Shown in pieces: positions 25,494 through 32,162 of a stretch of DNA of 64,000 nt; within the stretch, counting starts at the first letter, position 1, and every line of letters starts with the position of its first letter. The stretch covers positions 30,756 through 94,755 of the forward strand of contig CALEZT010000118.1 in NCBI GenBank assembly GCA_937927975.1, read 5' to 3'. The DNA comes from an uncultured Phycisphaerales bacterium. GTDB lineage: Bacteria; Planctomycetota; Phycisphaerae; Sedimentisphaerales; Anaerobacaceae. A program made the translations under genes and the position numbers. Under the pieces are notes generated by a model, which saw nothing but the letters and a program-made list of their open reading frames with translations, was not told where the DNA came from and searched no databases.

Positions 25494-26723
25494 ATGAAAT
25501 CGAATGGAAGGTCTTGGTACGTCGTGTTCCTGGCGGGGATCGCGGCGGTGCCTGCGATGGCGACCGACATGTACCTGGCGGCGATGCCGGTCCTGGCCAA
25601 GCAGTGGGGCGTGCCGGACAGCCGGGTCGCGCTGTCGCTGGTGCTGTGGTTCGTCGCGTTCAGCGTGTTTCTGCTGGTCTGTGGTCCGCTGTCGGACAAG
25701 CACGGCCGGCGGCCGGTCCTGCTGGCGGGCCTGGGCCTGTTCACCGTCGGAACGGTGGCTTGCTCTTTGGCGACGAGCGTTTGGCAGTTGATCGCGTTCC
25801 GCATCCTGCAGGGGATCGGGGCGGCGGGTCCGTCCTCGATGTGCATGGCGATCTGTCGGGACCGGTACGAGGGCATACAACGAAAGCACGTTCTGGCCTG
25901 GATCGGGATCATTCTGGGCCTGATGCCGATGATCGCGCCGAGCATCGGCGCGGCCATGCTGCGATTCGCCAGTTGGCGAGGGATCTTCATCACGCAGGCG
26001 ATCCTGGCCGCCGCGGCGCTGCTGGTCTCTTGGCGACTCTATCGCGAGACCGCGGTCGAGCGGGTCAGCGGTCGTTTCCTGGCGTTGATGGCTCGCTACG
26101 GCCGGCTGGCGAAGAACACCCGCTACGTCCTGGCGGTCACCGTGATGGGCCTGATCGTCGGGCCGTTCTTCGGCTTCATCGGATTCGCCTCCTTCGTTTA
26201 TACCAGGATCTACGGACTCTCGAACGAGGTCTTCGGGCTGCTGTTCGGGCTCAACGCCCTGATGGGCATGTCCGGCGCGTTCGCCTCCACGCGCATCACC
26301 AAGTGGATGTCGGACACGGCTCTGCTGACGGTCTGCATGATCGGCGGCCTGCTCGGCGGGGCGGTCATCCTGCTCTGGGGCGGCTGGCACTATGCGACTT
26401 TCGCCGCCGGGATGTGTCTGGTGACGTTCTTCTGCGGGATGAGCCGGCCTTTGAGCAACCACCTGATCCTGGAACAGGTCCGCACGGACATCGGCTCGGC
26501 CTCCTCGTTCATCGTCTTCTACCATTTCATGGTGGGCGCCGTCTGCATGAAGATCGTGACGGCGCCATGGCGCGATCCGGTCCGGGCCTTCGGCGTGCTG
26601 GCGGTGGCGATGCCGATCGTGATCCTGACGATCTGGCCGCTGCTGCTGCGGCTGCTCAATACGCGCCGCGAAGTGGCGGTCGCGTCGCATCCGGCCTTTG
26701 ACAATGGCGTGCAGCGAACATAG
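25494..26723 (+). CDS. MFS drug-resistance exporter, Bcr/CflA type
   Basis: 409 aa from ATG 25494; the upstream in-frame sequence is not membrane-like. About twelve hydrophobic segments. Motifs: ATDMYLAAMPVLAKQWG at the first helix, the MFS loop motif GPLSDKHGRRPVLL, and RILQGIGAAGPSSMCMAIC with the expected Arg and Gly residues, all characteristic of the Bcr/CflA 12-helix family. It would be an inner-membrane proton antiporter exporting small hydrophobic compounds. No adjacent regulator. Confidence 0.9.
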   Translation: MKSNGRSWYVVFLAGIAAVPAMATDMYLAAMPVLAKQWGVPDSRVALSLVLWFVAFSVFLLVCGPLSDKHGRRPVLLAGLGLFTVGTVACSLATSVWQLIAFRILQGIGAAGPSSMCMAICRDRYEGIQRKHVLAWIGIILGLMPMIAPSIGAAMLRFASWRGIFITQAILAAAALLVSWRLYRETAVERVSGRFLALMARYGRLAKNTRYVLAVTVMGLIVGPFFGFIGFASFVYTRIYGLSNEVFGLLFGLNALMGMSGAFASTRITKWMSDTALLTVCMIGGLLGGAVILLWGGWHYATFAAGMCLVTFFCGMSRPLSNHLILEQVRTDIGSASSFIVFYHFMVGAVCMKIVTAPWRDPVRAFGVLAVAMPIVILTIWPLLLRLLNTRREVAVASHPAFDNGVQRT

Positions 26724-26802
26724 ACTGTCGGTTCGACCTAGAGAGCAGAAGCCCGAGTGGGTTCGCGGCAGCCAATAATCCATGATTTCTCATCGATCAT
26801 CC

Positions 26803-27396
26803 ATGTTGAATCGCGTTTGTGTCTATTGCGGCAGCGGGGTGGGCGGGCATGACGGCTATGCCGACGCCGCCCGGGCGTTGGGGCGTGCGCTCGTCGAGCG
26901 GAAGATCGGACTGGTTTTCGGCGGCGGGCGGATCGGAATGATGGGCGTCGTGGCTGAGACGGTCCTGGCCGGCGGCGGCGAGGCCATCGGCGTGATCCCA
27001 AGGCATCTGGAGGAAAAGGGCCTGGCCCTGACGAGCGTAACCTCGCTGCACGTCGTCGAGACCATGCACGTGCGAAAGGCTCTCATGGCCGAGATGGCGG
27101 ACGCCTTCATCGCCATGCCCGGCGGGTACGGCACCGCGGAAGAATTCTTCGAAGCCCTGACCTGGGCCCAGCTCTCGCTGCACATCAAGCCCTGCGCCCT
27201 GCTCAACACCAAGGGCTACTTCGACCACCTGATCCGCTTCGTCGACCACGCGGTGCAGGAAGGATTCATCCACCCGACCCACCGCGAGCTGATGCTCGTG
27301 GCGGACTCGCCGGAAACGCTCCTGGATCGCCTCGCAAGCTACGAGCCGCCTTCCATCGACAAAGTCGCCTGGGCGACGAAGCTGATGAAGCCCTGA
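26803..27396 (+). CDS. LOG-family protein (cytokinin riboside 5'-monophosphate phosphoribohydrolase-like)
   Basis: 197 aa from ATG 26803; an ATG at 26782 would add seven residues and neither has a clear ribosome-binding site. It begins NRVCVYCGSGVG and contains FGGGRIGMMG, the catalytic arginine region ETMHVRKALMAEMADAFI and the nucleotide-binding motif MPGGYGTAEEFFE. Characterised LOG proteins release N6-modified adenine from the riboside monophosphate; others act on AMP-like nucleotides. Cytoplasmic. Length matches the family. Confidence 0.92.
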   Translation: MLNRVCVYCGSGVGGHDGYADAARALGRALVERKIGLVFGGGRIGMMGVVAETVLAGGGEAIGVIPRHLEEKGLALTSVTSLHVVETMHVRKALMAEMADAFIAMPGGYGTAEEFFEALTWAQLSLHIKPCALLNTKGYFDHLIRFVDHAVQEGFIHPTHRELMLVADSPETLLDRLASYEPPSIDKVAWATKLMKP

Positions 27397-27582
27397 AGTC
27401 TGCGAGAGCGATGTTCGGATGCTCCCGCCGTCTTGGCGAGGTCCATGGATCATCCACGCTGTCAGTCACGTGTGCCGACGTGCGTTTCTGAAGAAGACGG
27501 TCGGCAAAGAGGCAGCAGTTGTCTGATCCGTCGAACCCCGCGTCCTGCGGTCGCTCTTGCCCATTCCCTGCCGTTCTTGTGG

Positions 27583-27588
27583 TATAAT
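27583..27588 (+). promoter_or_regulatory. Extended -10 promoter upstream of the DUF486 gene
   Basis: TGGTATAAT (27580-27588) is an extended -10 with a perfect TATAAT, 68 bases before the ATG at 27657. The -35 region is weak (TTGCCC 20 bases away), as is common with extended -10 promoters. Confidence 0.45.
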
Positions 27589-27656
27589 GCCCAGGCAGTT
27601 GGCGGCCGGGGTGTATCGCCGGCGGGTGCAGGGTGCGTTTTGTGCAAAGGGCGTGT

Positions 27657-28013
27657 ATGCGCGTGATTGCGACGACGACGTTTCTCTTGTGTTGCAGCAA
27701 TGTGTTCATGACGTTTGCCTGGTATGGGCATTTGAAGAACCTCTCGCACAGGCCCTGGATCCTGGCGGCCCTGGTCAGTTGGGGCATCGCGTTCTTCGAG
27801 TACATGATCCAGGTGCCCGCCAACCGGATCGGGCACGAGGCCCTCAACGTCGGCCAGCTCAAGATCCTCCAGGAGGTCATCACGCTGGCGATCTTCGTGC
27901 CGTTCTCGGTGCTGTACATGAAGGAGCCGCTCCGCTGGGATTACCTCTGGGCGGGTCTGTGCATCCTGGGAGCCGTGTTCTTCATCTTCCGAGAGAAACT
28001 GTTCGGCACCTGA
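27657..28013 (+). CDS. DUF486 small membrane protein
   Basis: 118 aa from ATG 27657, after AAAGGGC. Four hydrophobic segments. The conserved features are FMTFAWYGHLKN near the N-terminus, FFEYMIQVPANRIGHE in the middle and LKILQEVITLAIFVPFSVLYMKE-like residues later, as in DUF486 proteins, which belong to the drug/metabolite transporter superfamily. Transport substrate unknown. Length is normal for the family. Confidence 0.88.
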   Translation: MRVIATTTFLLCCSNVFMTFAWYGHLKNLSHRPWILAALVSWGIAFFEYMIQVPANRIGHEALNVGQLKILQEVITLAIFVPFSVLYMKEPLRWDYLWAGLCILGAVFFIFREKLFGT

Positions 28014-28074
28014 GGGGCCGGCGACGCCTTGTCGGCAATCGGGGCCGCAATCAGATTCCTGCGCCGCCAACGTC

Positions 28075-28103
28075 TTTACCTCGCAGAGCATAGGGGCTAT
28101 GAT
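28075..28103 (+). promoter_or_regulatory. Candidate promoter of the RiPP operon
   Basis: TTTACC (28075-28080), 17 bases, TATGAT (28098-28103). It lies about 55 bases before the PqqD-like start and is the best match in the gap after the DUF486 gene. Confidence 0.45.
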
Positions 28104-28156
28104 GCCCCGGCAGTCGTTGGACGGAATCGATCGCGTGCAGTTTGAGGATGGACAAG

Positions 28157-28438
28157 ATGGACGAACAGGTGCTTCTGCGGCGGGCGGAGGATGTCACGTA
28201 TCAGTCGCTCGGGCCGGGCGAGGATACGGTGATCCTGTGCCTGCGGACCGGACAGCTTCACACCTGCAACGAAACCACGCGGGCGTTCCTTGACGCGCTC
28301 GAACAGCCGCAGACGTTCGAGGCGGTGTTCGACCGTCTGTACGGCCAGTACGAGGTTTCGCCGGAGAAGCTCAAGGCCGACATGATGCATTTGCTGGAGA
28401 ACCTGATTCAAGAGGGAATCGTTGTCGCCGATGCGTGA
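28157..28438 (+). CDS. PqqD-like RiPP recognition element protein (lasso B1 type)
   Basis: 93 aa from ATG 28157 (GAGG 9 bases upstream; ATG 28148 is an alternative). The fold signature is clear: VILCLRTGQLHTCNETTRAFLDAL, split by a Cys/Asn turn, then FEAVFDRLYGQYEVSPEKLKAD-like residues and a final LIQEGIVVADA. Discrete PqqD-like proteins bind leader peptides of RiPPs, in lasso systems through the YxxP motif; all three precursors here have YxEP. Its TGA lies 8 bases inside the B2 gene, so the pair is translationally coupled. Role: hand the precursor to the modifying enzymes. Confidence 0.88.
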   Translation: MDEQVLLRRAEDVTYQSLGPGEDTVILCLRTGQLHTCNETTRAFLDALEQPQTFEAVFDRLYGQYEVSPEKLKADMMHLLENLIQEGIVVADA

Positions 28439-28991
28439 CCAGTCCGTTCCTGCCTCTGTCGTATCCGACGCGAATCCCTCGATTGGGAGGCTCGCCGGGG
28501 CGGTACTGGCGACCCACGTCACGTTCGTCGCGGCGGTCATCCCGCTGCTGGACAAGTTCCTGACTCTTGAACGCATGCTCCGATGGCTGACCCCCAGGCG
28601 ACCGTCGCGGCTGTACGAGGGGACGGACCTCGTTCTGATCAGCCGGATTGTGCATCGTCGTCTGCGAAGACCGATCCACATGCGCCGACGGGCGTGCCTG
28701 CGGCTCAGTCTCGTCATCTACCATTTCGCCCGTCTGGCCGGCGCGGAGGCGGTCTTTCACGTCGCGGTCTTTCCGCCCTCGACAGACCCCAAGCGTCTCC
28801 ACGCGCACAGTTGGGTGACGGTGGGGGGGGCCTGCCTGTGCGAGGCGCCCAAGGGGCAGTCGGCCGAGATCGTCCGCTACGGAAGGACATCGGCTCTTCC
28901 ATCGGGGCATGAGTCGATCGCGGAAGGGTTTCAAAGGCAACTGCAGAACTTGACGGATAGTGGGTGGACACATCGTGGCCCACGTGTATAA
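28431..28991 (+). CDS. Lasso-type B2 leader peptidase (transglutaminase-like)
   Basis: 186 aa from ATG 28431. An N-terminal hydrophobic stretch (LAGAVLATHVTFVAAVIPLL) and LTLERMLRWLTP lead to the transglutaminase-like core: RRRACLRLSLVIYHFARLAG supplies C89 and LHAHSWVTVGG supplies H126, as in McjB. Twelve residues after the His, where McjB has its third catalytic residue, stands E138 (CLCEAP) rather than Asp; this alignment is by eye. The protein would remove the leader from the precursors. Directly coupled to the PqqD-like gene, as B1-B2 pairs are. The stop codon TAA is part of the -10 box of the next promoter. Confidence 0.85.
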   Translation: MRDQSVPASVVSDANPSIGRLAGAVLATHVTFVAAVIPLLDKFLTLERMLRWLTPRRPSRLYEGTDLVLISRIVHRRLRRPIHMRRRACLRLSLVIYHFARLAGAEAVFHVAVFPPSTDPKRLHAHSWVTVGGACLCEAPKGQSAEIVRYGRTSALPSGHESIAEGFQRQLQNLTDSGWTHRGPRV

Positions 28992-28992
28992 T
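28965..28992 (+). promoter_or_regulatory. Promoter of precursor peptide 1
   Basis: TGGACA (28965-28970), 16 bases, TATAAT (28987-28992). The -10 overlaps the TAA stop of the B2 gene. The same elements with the same 16-base spacing precede precursor 3. Confidence 0.7.
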
Positions 28993-29039
28993 CGTCGGTC
29001 ATTGGTATCAGACTGCGGTGTATTGACAAGGAGACTGCA

Positions 29040-29174
29040 ATGAAAGACGAACGCAAGGGCAGCGAAGAGACGGCCAGGAAGGTCTATAGTGAGCCCACTT
29101 TGGAGAAAACGCAGAAGCTCCAGAACGTGACGGAAGGCCCTGTGCCGGTTGTCACGGGCGCTGTTGCGCCGTAA
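29040..29174 (+). CDS. RiPP precursor peptide 1
   Basis: 44 aa. AAGGAG precedes the ATG. The leader contains SEETARKVYSEPTLEKTQKL with the YxEPxLEK motif, then NVTEG and a C-terminal PVPVVTGAVAP. The YxxPxL motif and a Thr shortly before the presumed Gly1 are as in lasso leaders. If cleavage is before the Gly after TE, the core is GPVPVVTGAVAP, which has no Asp or Glu to close a lasso ring. It is the first of three paralogues and has its own promoter. Not detected by usual length cut-offs. Confidence 0.82.
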   Translation: MKDERKGSEETARKVYSEPTLEKTQKLQNVTEGPVPVVTGAVAP

Positions 29175-29279
29175 TCGAACGGTTGCCTCCGTGTGGTTGA
29201 TGATCGTGGCGCGCGACAGATGCCAGGGTCGTCTCCCGATGAGGCGGGTGTTCTCCAGGTTTCATGAATAGGAGACGAA

Positions 29280-29399
29280 ATGATGAGCGGCCAGGTGGAG
29301 AAGAAGACATACGTCGAGCCGGAGTTGAAGAAGGCCCAGACGCTGGAGGATGTCACCGAAGGCGGATTGCCGGTGGTGACCGGGGCCGTGCCGGAGTAG
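29280..29399 (+). CDS. RiPP precursor peptide 2
   Basis: 39 aa (38 from the second ATG, 29283, which is better spaced from AGGAG at 29270-29274). The leader KKTYVEPELKKAQTLEDVTE matches precursors 1 and 3 in YVEPxL and DVT; the C-terminus is GGLPVVTGAVPE. It lacks the SEET-type N-terminal segment of the other two. A possible core from Gly has Glu only at the last position, too far for a 7-9-residue ring. The 105 bases upstream show no strong promoter, so it may be read from the precursor 1 promoter. Confidence 0.8.
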   Translation: MMSGQVEKKTYVEPELKKAQTLEDVTEGGLPVVTGAVPE

Positions 29400-29671
29400 G
29401 AAGCAAGACAGTCGGAATTGTGGGTCGCCAGGCGGATCTTGTTCATCCTCGGCCGGATTCGTGTCAGGATCGCATCCGATTCGGTTGCTTCGTTTGGCCC
29501 GGTCCGGTGCGTGCTCCGGCCCTGCTTGGACGGCGGTTTGGGCGATCCTTTCAGCTTGCACTTTCGGTAAGGTCCAGAGCCTTCCGGCTGAAGCATTGAA
29601 TCGCTTCGCTCGTTCTGGAACGGCCCAAAGCGAGGGGGCGTTGCACGCCAATCCCACGCGGACGCCGGGTG
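29400..29671. other. Spacer between precursor 2 and the B2 fragment
   Basis: About 270 bases with no recognisable gene or clear hairpin. The short open frames here do not resemble any protein of the cluster. Confidence 0.4.
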
Positions 29672-29859
29672 TGGAAGCGGTCTTTCACGTCGCAGTGCTT
29701 CCGCCCTCGACAGACCCCAGATGTCTCCACGCACACAGTGGGGTGACGGTGGGGGACGTCTGTCTGTGCGATCCACCCCAGGGATCGGCGGCCGAGATGA
29801 TGCAATATGGGGCTGGACACCCGCGGAGGAACGCATATAATTCCTTCAAAGTTGTATGA
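29672..29859 (+). pseudogene. Duplicated fragment of the B2 peptidase gene
   Basis: From about 29672 the plus strand reads VEAVFHVAVLPPSTDPRCLH, then AHSGVTVGDVCLCDPP, closely matching residues ~106-140 of the B2 protein (AEAVFHVAVFPPSTDPKRLH…). The catalytic Cys segment is absent, and the Trp of HSWV is Gly here. After MMQYG about 70 bases are missing compared with the intact gene, and the copy joins the duplicated promoter. The residue at the third catalytic position is Asp here and Glu in the intact gene. It is not functional as a peptidase. Confidence 0.8.
29814..29841 (+). promoter_or_regulatory. Promoter of precursor peptide 3
   Basis: TGGACA (29814-29819), 16 bases, TATAAT (29836-29841). 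Identical boxes and spacing to the promoter of precursor 1, lying at the end of the duplicated B2 fragment, 46 bases before the ATG. Confidence 0.7.
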
Positions 29860-29887
29860 TCTGAACCTGTTGGTAAGGAGAAACCGA

Positions 29888-30022
29888 ATGAATCCAACGC
29901 ACAAGAGCACCGAAGAGACAGCCAAGAAGGTCTATGTCGAACCCATCCTGGAAAAGGCTCAGAAGCTCCAGGACGTAACGCAAGGCGAGGTGCCGGTTGT
30001 GACAGGGGCGGTGCCGGTCTAA
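29888..30022 (+). CDS. RiPP precursor peptide 3
   Basis: 44 aa. AAGGAG stands 7 bases before ATG 29888; the frame is open 27 codons upstream but through promoter and duplicated DNA. Leader KSTEETAKKVYVEPILEKAQ followed by KLQDVTQ; C-terminus GEVPVVTGAVPV. It is more like precursor 1 (same length, EET-A-KKVY) than precursor 2, in keeping with a duplication of the B2-tail/promoter/precursor unit. The only acidic core residue is Glu2. PVVTGAV is invariant in all three peptides. Confidence 0.82.
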   Translation: MNPTHKSTEETAKKVYVEPILEKAQKLQDVTQGEVPVVTGAVPV

Positions 30023-30067
30023 TCGGGCGGTGGCTCTCTGGGCAGAGCGAATATCTGCTGGGAAGTG

Positions 30068-30092
30068 AATGCCCGGGCCGGCCCCGGGCATT
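30068..30092 (+). terminator. Hairpin after the precursor genes
   Basis: AATGCCCGGG (30068-30077), 5-base loop, CCCGGGCATT (30083-30092), a perfect 10-bp GC-rich stem but with only a short T run. It lies between precursor 3 and the kinase gene, so it may give high precursor and lower enzyme expression by partial termination or mRNA stabilisation. Confidence 0.55.
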
Positions 30093-30138
30093 TGCATATT
30101 CTCTCCATCGTGGGCCAGGAAGGAAGATCATCGGGATC

Positions 30139-31140
30139 GTGGATTGTCTGTCGGATCACTTCACTATCGGCCGAATCTCCGTCAAAGTCACATCTGATTC
30201 CGCTCGATTGCTGGGGCCGGTGCAGGACGTCCTTCGCCCACGGAACCCCCTGGGCCATGAACACCCGTTTCATCTTCTTCTGCGGTATGGCTCAGAGCCC
30301 TCGGGCTGGAAGACCGACTCCCTGCGTCTGTTCTGGAGCGGCCTGCTTCGCGGGGACATCGCGAGCGAGCTTCACACAGACTCGACGGGTCGGGTGACGC
30401 GCGTTCCGGGGCGGGCCTGGGGCCGTTTGGATTTCGAACGCAGGACGATGGAAATCGTGTGTCGGCCGGGCCAGGAAGGCTGCGTCTACGACGGCTGCCT
30501 GATCCCCTTGCTGTGCGAACTCCTGGCGCACCTGGGGCATTTCGTGATTCACGGCGCATCTCTGGCGACGGACCGGCGGGGCGACAAGGCAGGGGTTCTC
30601 CTGGCCGGCGTCAGCGGAGCCGGCAAGACGACCACGTCGCTGGCCTTGGCCCATTCGGGAATGACCCTGCTGGCCGACGATATGAGCTTCATCGAAGCCT
30701 GCGATGCGAACGCCGACCGCGTGAAGCTCTGGGGCCTGCTGCTGACCTGCAAGGTCCACGACAACACCCGCCGGCTTTTGCCCTGGCTGCGAGAGTTCCC
30801 TGGTGGGCCGTCGCGAATGGAAGGGGAGACCTGCGTCGATGTGGTCGACGCGGTGGGGGATTCGGCCGGCGTGGTTGCGGACCCGCGTCTGCTGCTGTTG
30901 CTGGGACCTCGAACCCAGGGAAGTCACGTCCTAATGCCCTTGGACAAGACGCAGGCGATGACGACGCTGACTCGCGAGAACCTCCGCGCCTACGAGCATC
31001 GCGCTCAGGGGCCCGCGGGCAACGCGTTTCGCGCCATCGGGCGGCTCGTCGCCCAGTGCGACGTCTATCGTCTGTGCGTGGGCGAGCCGCTCTCGACCCT
31101 TGCCGACCGAATTGGCGGTCTTCTGGAGAGCCCGGCATGA
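30139..31140 (+). CDS. HPr-kinase-like RiPP kinase (lasso K type)
   Basis: 333 aa from GTG 30139 with GGAAGA upstream. The C-terminal half has the P-loop GVSGAGKTTT (157-166) followed by GMTLLADDMSFIE, the order found in HPr kinase/phosphorylase and in the lasso peptide kinases that phosphorylate a C-terminal Ser/Thr. The N-terminal half (~1-140) is a variable domain without recognised motif. Plausible target here: the invariant Thr of PVVTGAV, but this is inference. Its TGA overlaps the next ATG (ATGA). Confidence 0.8.
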   Translation: MDCLSDHFTIGRISVKVTSDSARLLGPVQDVLRPRNPLGHEHPFHLLLRYGSEPSGWKTDSLRLFWSGLLRGDIASELHTDSTGRVTRVPGRAWGRLDFERRTMEIVCRPGQEGCVYDGCLIPLLCELLAHLGHFVIHGASLATDRRGDKAGVLLAGVSGAGKTTTSLALAHSGMTLLADDMSFIEACDANADRVKLWGLLLTCKVHDNTRRLLPWLREFPGGPSRMEGETCVDVVDAVGDSAGVVADPRLLLLLGPRTQGSHVLMPLDKTQAMTTLTRENLRAYEHRAQGPAGNAFRAIGRLVAQCDVYRLCVGEPLSTLADRIGGLLESPA

Positions 31141-32162
31141 AAGTCGGCCTTTTACACGCATGGCTGCTCGCGCTGTCGGACCCGGATGGCCGACGGGAGG
31201 CTCCCTCGCAACCGTTGGAGGCTGCGCGTTGGGCGACCCTCTGGGAACGGGCGGACTATCACGGCGTGTTGTCGGCGGCGGTCGCCAACGCCAGGCGAAT
31301 TCTGACAACGCAGGGTGAGAGTCGGCTTGCCTCCATGGGAGCGTCGCTTGCCGGCGCGAGGGAACGCCTGATCGGCCGCGCGGCGCTGAGCATGGCGATC
31401 CGCTCGCAGATTCGTCAGATTGCCGACGAGTTCCAGACTCATGGCGTTGCCGCCGCGGTGCTCAAGGGGGCGGATTTCGCCGATCGGCTGTATCCCGATC
31501 CGTCGTTGCGGCCTTTCACGGACCTGGATTTGCTGGTGCCCGAGCAAAGGGTCGCGGAGGCAGAGGCAGCCATGTCTCGGCTGGGGTATACGCCGTGCGA
31601 GGCCTCGATGAAATACCACGGCGGGTACGGCGAGCGAAGCTGGGTCCGCACGGGGCGGCGGGAAGGCACCGTCGAGATCCATTGGAATCTCGTCAATTCT
31701 CCGACGATTCGCAGGGGGCTGAGCGTGGCGTGGGAGGACCTGGCGTTCGAGGAGGGCTCTGGGACGGACGACAGTCTCTGCCGACCGACGCCTGCGGCCC
31801 GCCTGCTGATCGCGGCTGTGCATGCAGCCGCCAGCCATGGATTCGACCGGCTCGGCCCTTTGTACGACGTTTGCCTGGCGGCCCGTCGGTGCGAGAGCCC
31901 GACCGACGGGCAATGGCTGGTTCAGGCGTCTCGACGCACGGGCGCCGAGCTGTCGCTGGCGGCTTCGTTGGCCCTGGCCCGGCGTCTGTTCGACGATCCT
32001 GCATGCTCTCGTCTCCAGGCGGCGATGCACCTGCCCCGTCGGGGGGCCTGGAGCCTTTTGTTGACGCCCGATGTGGTCCTGCGCGGCCACTGGCGTCTGG
32101 ATTCGCCACGACGACAGTTGTTTCGGGAGTTGCTCAAGAGACGATGCGGATCTTGCTCATAG
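31137..32162 (+). CDS. Nucleotidyltransferase-fold protein (NTP_transf_5 type)
   Basis: 341 aa starting at the ATGA overlap with the kinase gene; the frame is open far upstream, but only as a shadow of the kinase. The core is AAAVLKGADFADRLYPDPSL followed by RPFTDLDLLVPEQRVAEAE, giving the paired acids D129 and D131, and GTVEIHWNL later, as in the uncharacterised nucleotidyltransferases of lasso/PqqD clusters. It presumably transfers a nucleotide or sugar phosphate to the peptide or to the group added by the kinase. Target unknown. Confidence 0.8.
   Translation: MKVGLLHAWLLALSDPDGRREAPSQPLEAARWATLWERADYHGVLSAAVANARRILTTQGESRLASMGASLAGARERLIGRAALSMAIRSQIRQIADEFQTHGVAAAVLKGADFADRLYPDPSLRPFTDLDLLVPEQRVAEAEAAMSRLGYTPCEASMKYHGGYGERSWVRTGRREGTVEIHWNLVNSPTIRRGLSVAWEDLAFEEGSGTDDSLCRPTPAARLLIAAVHAAASHGFDRLGPLYDVCLAARRCESPTDGQWLVQASRRTGAELSLAASLALARRLFDDPACSRLQAAMHLPRRGAWSLLLTPDVVLRGHWRLDSPRRQLFRELLKRRCGSCS

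Noticed and set aside
29084..29836. 250-aa minus-strand frame across the precursor region
   Set aside because: It is antisense to the precursors and the B2 fragment, which themselves have ribosome-binding sites, promoters and conserved codons.
28157..31140. Canonical lasso peptide cluster
   Set aside because: No cyclase gene and no Asp/Glu at core positions 7-9, so I describe it as lasso-like only.
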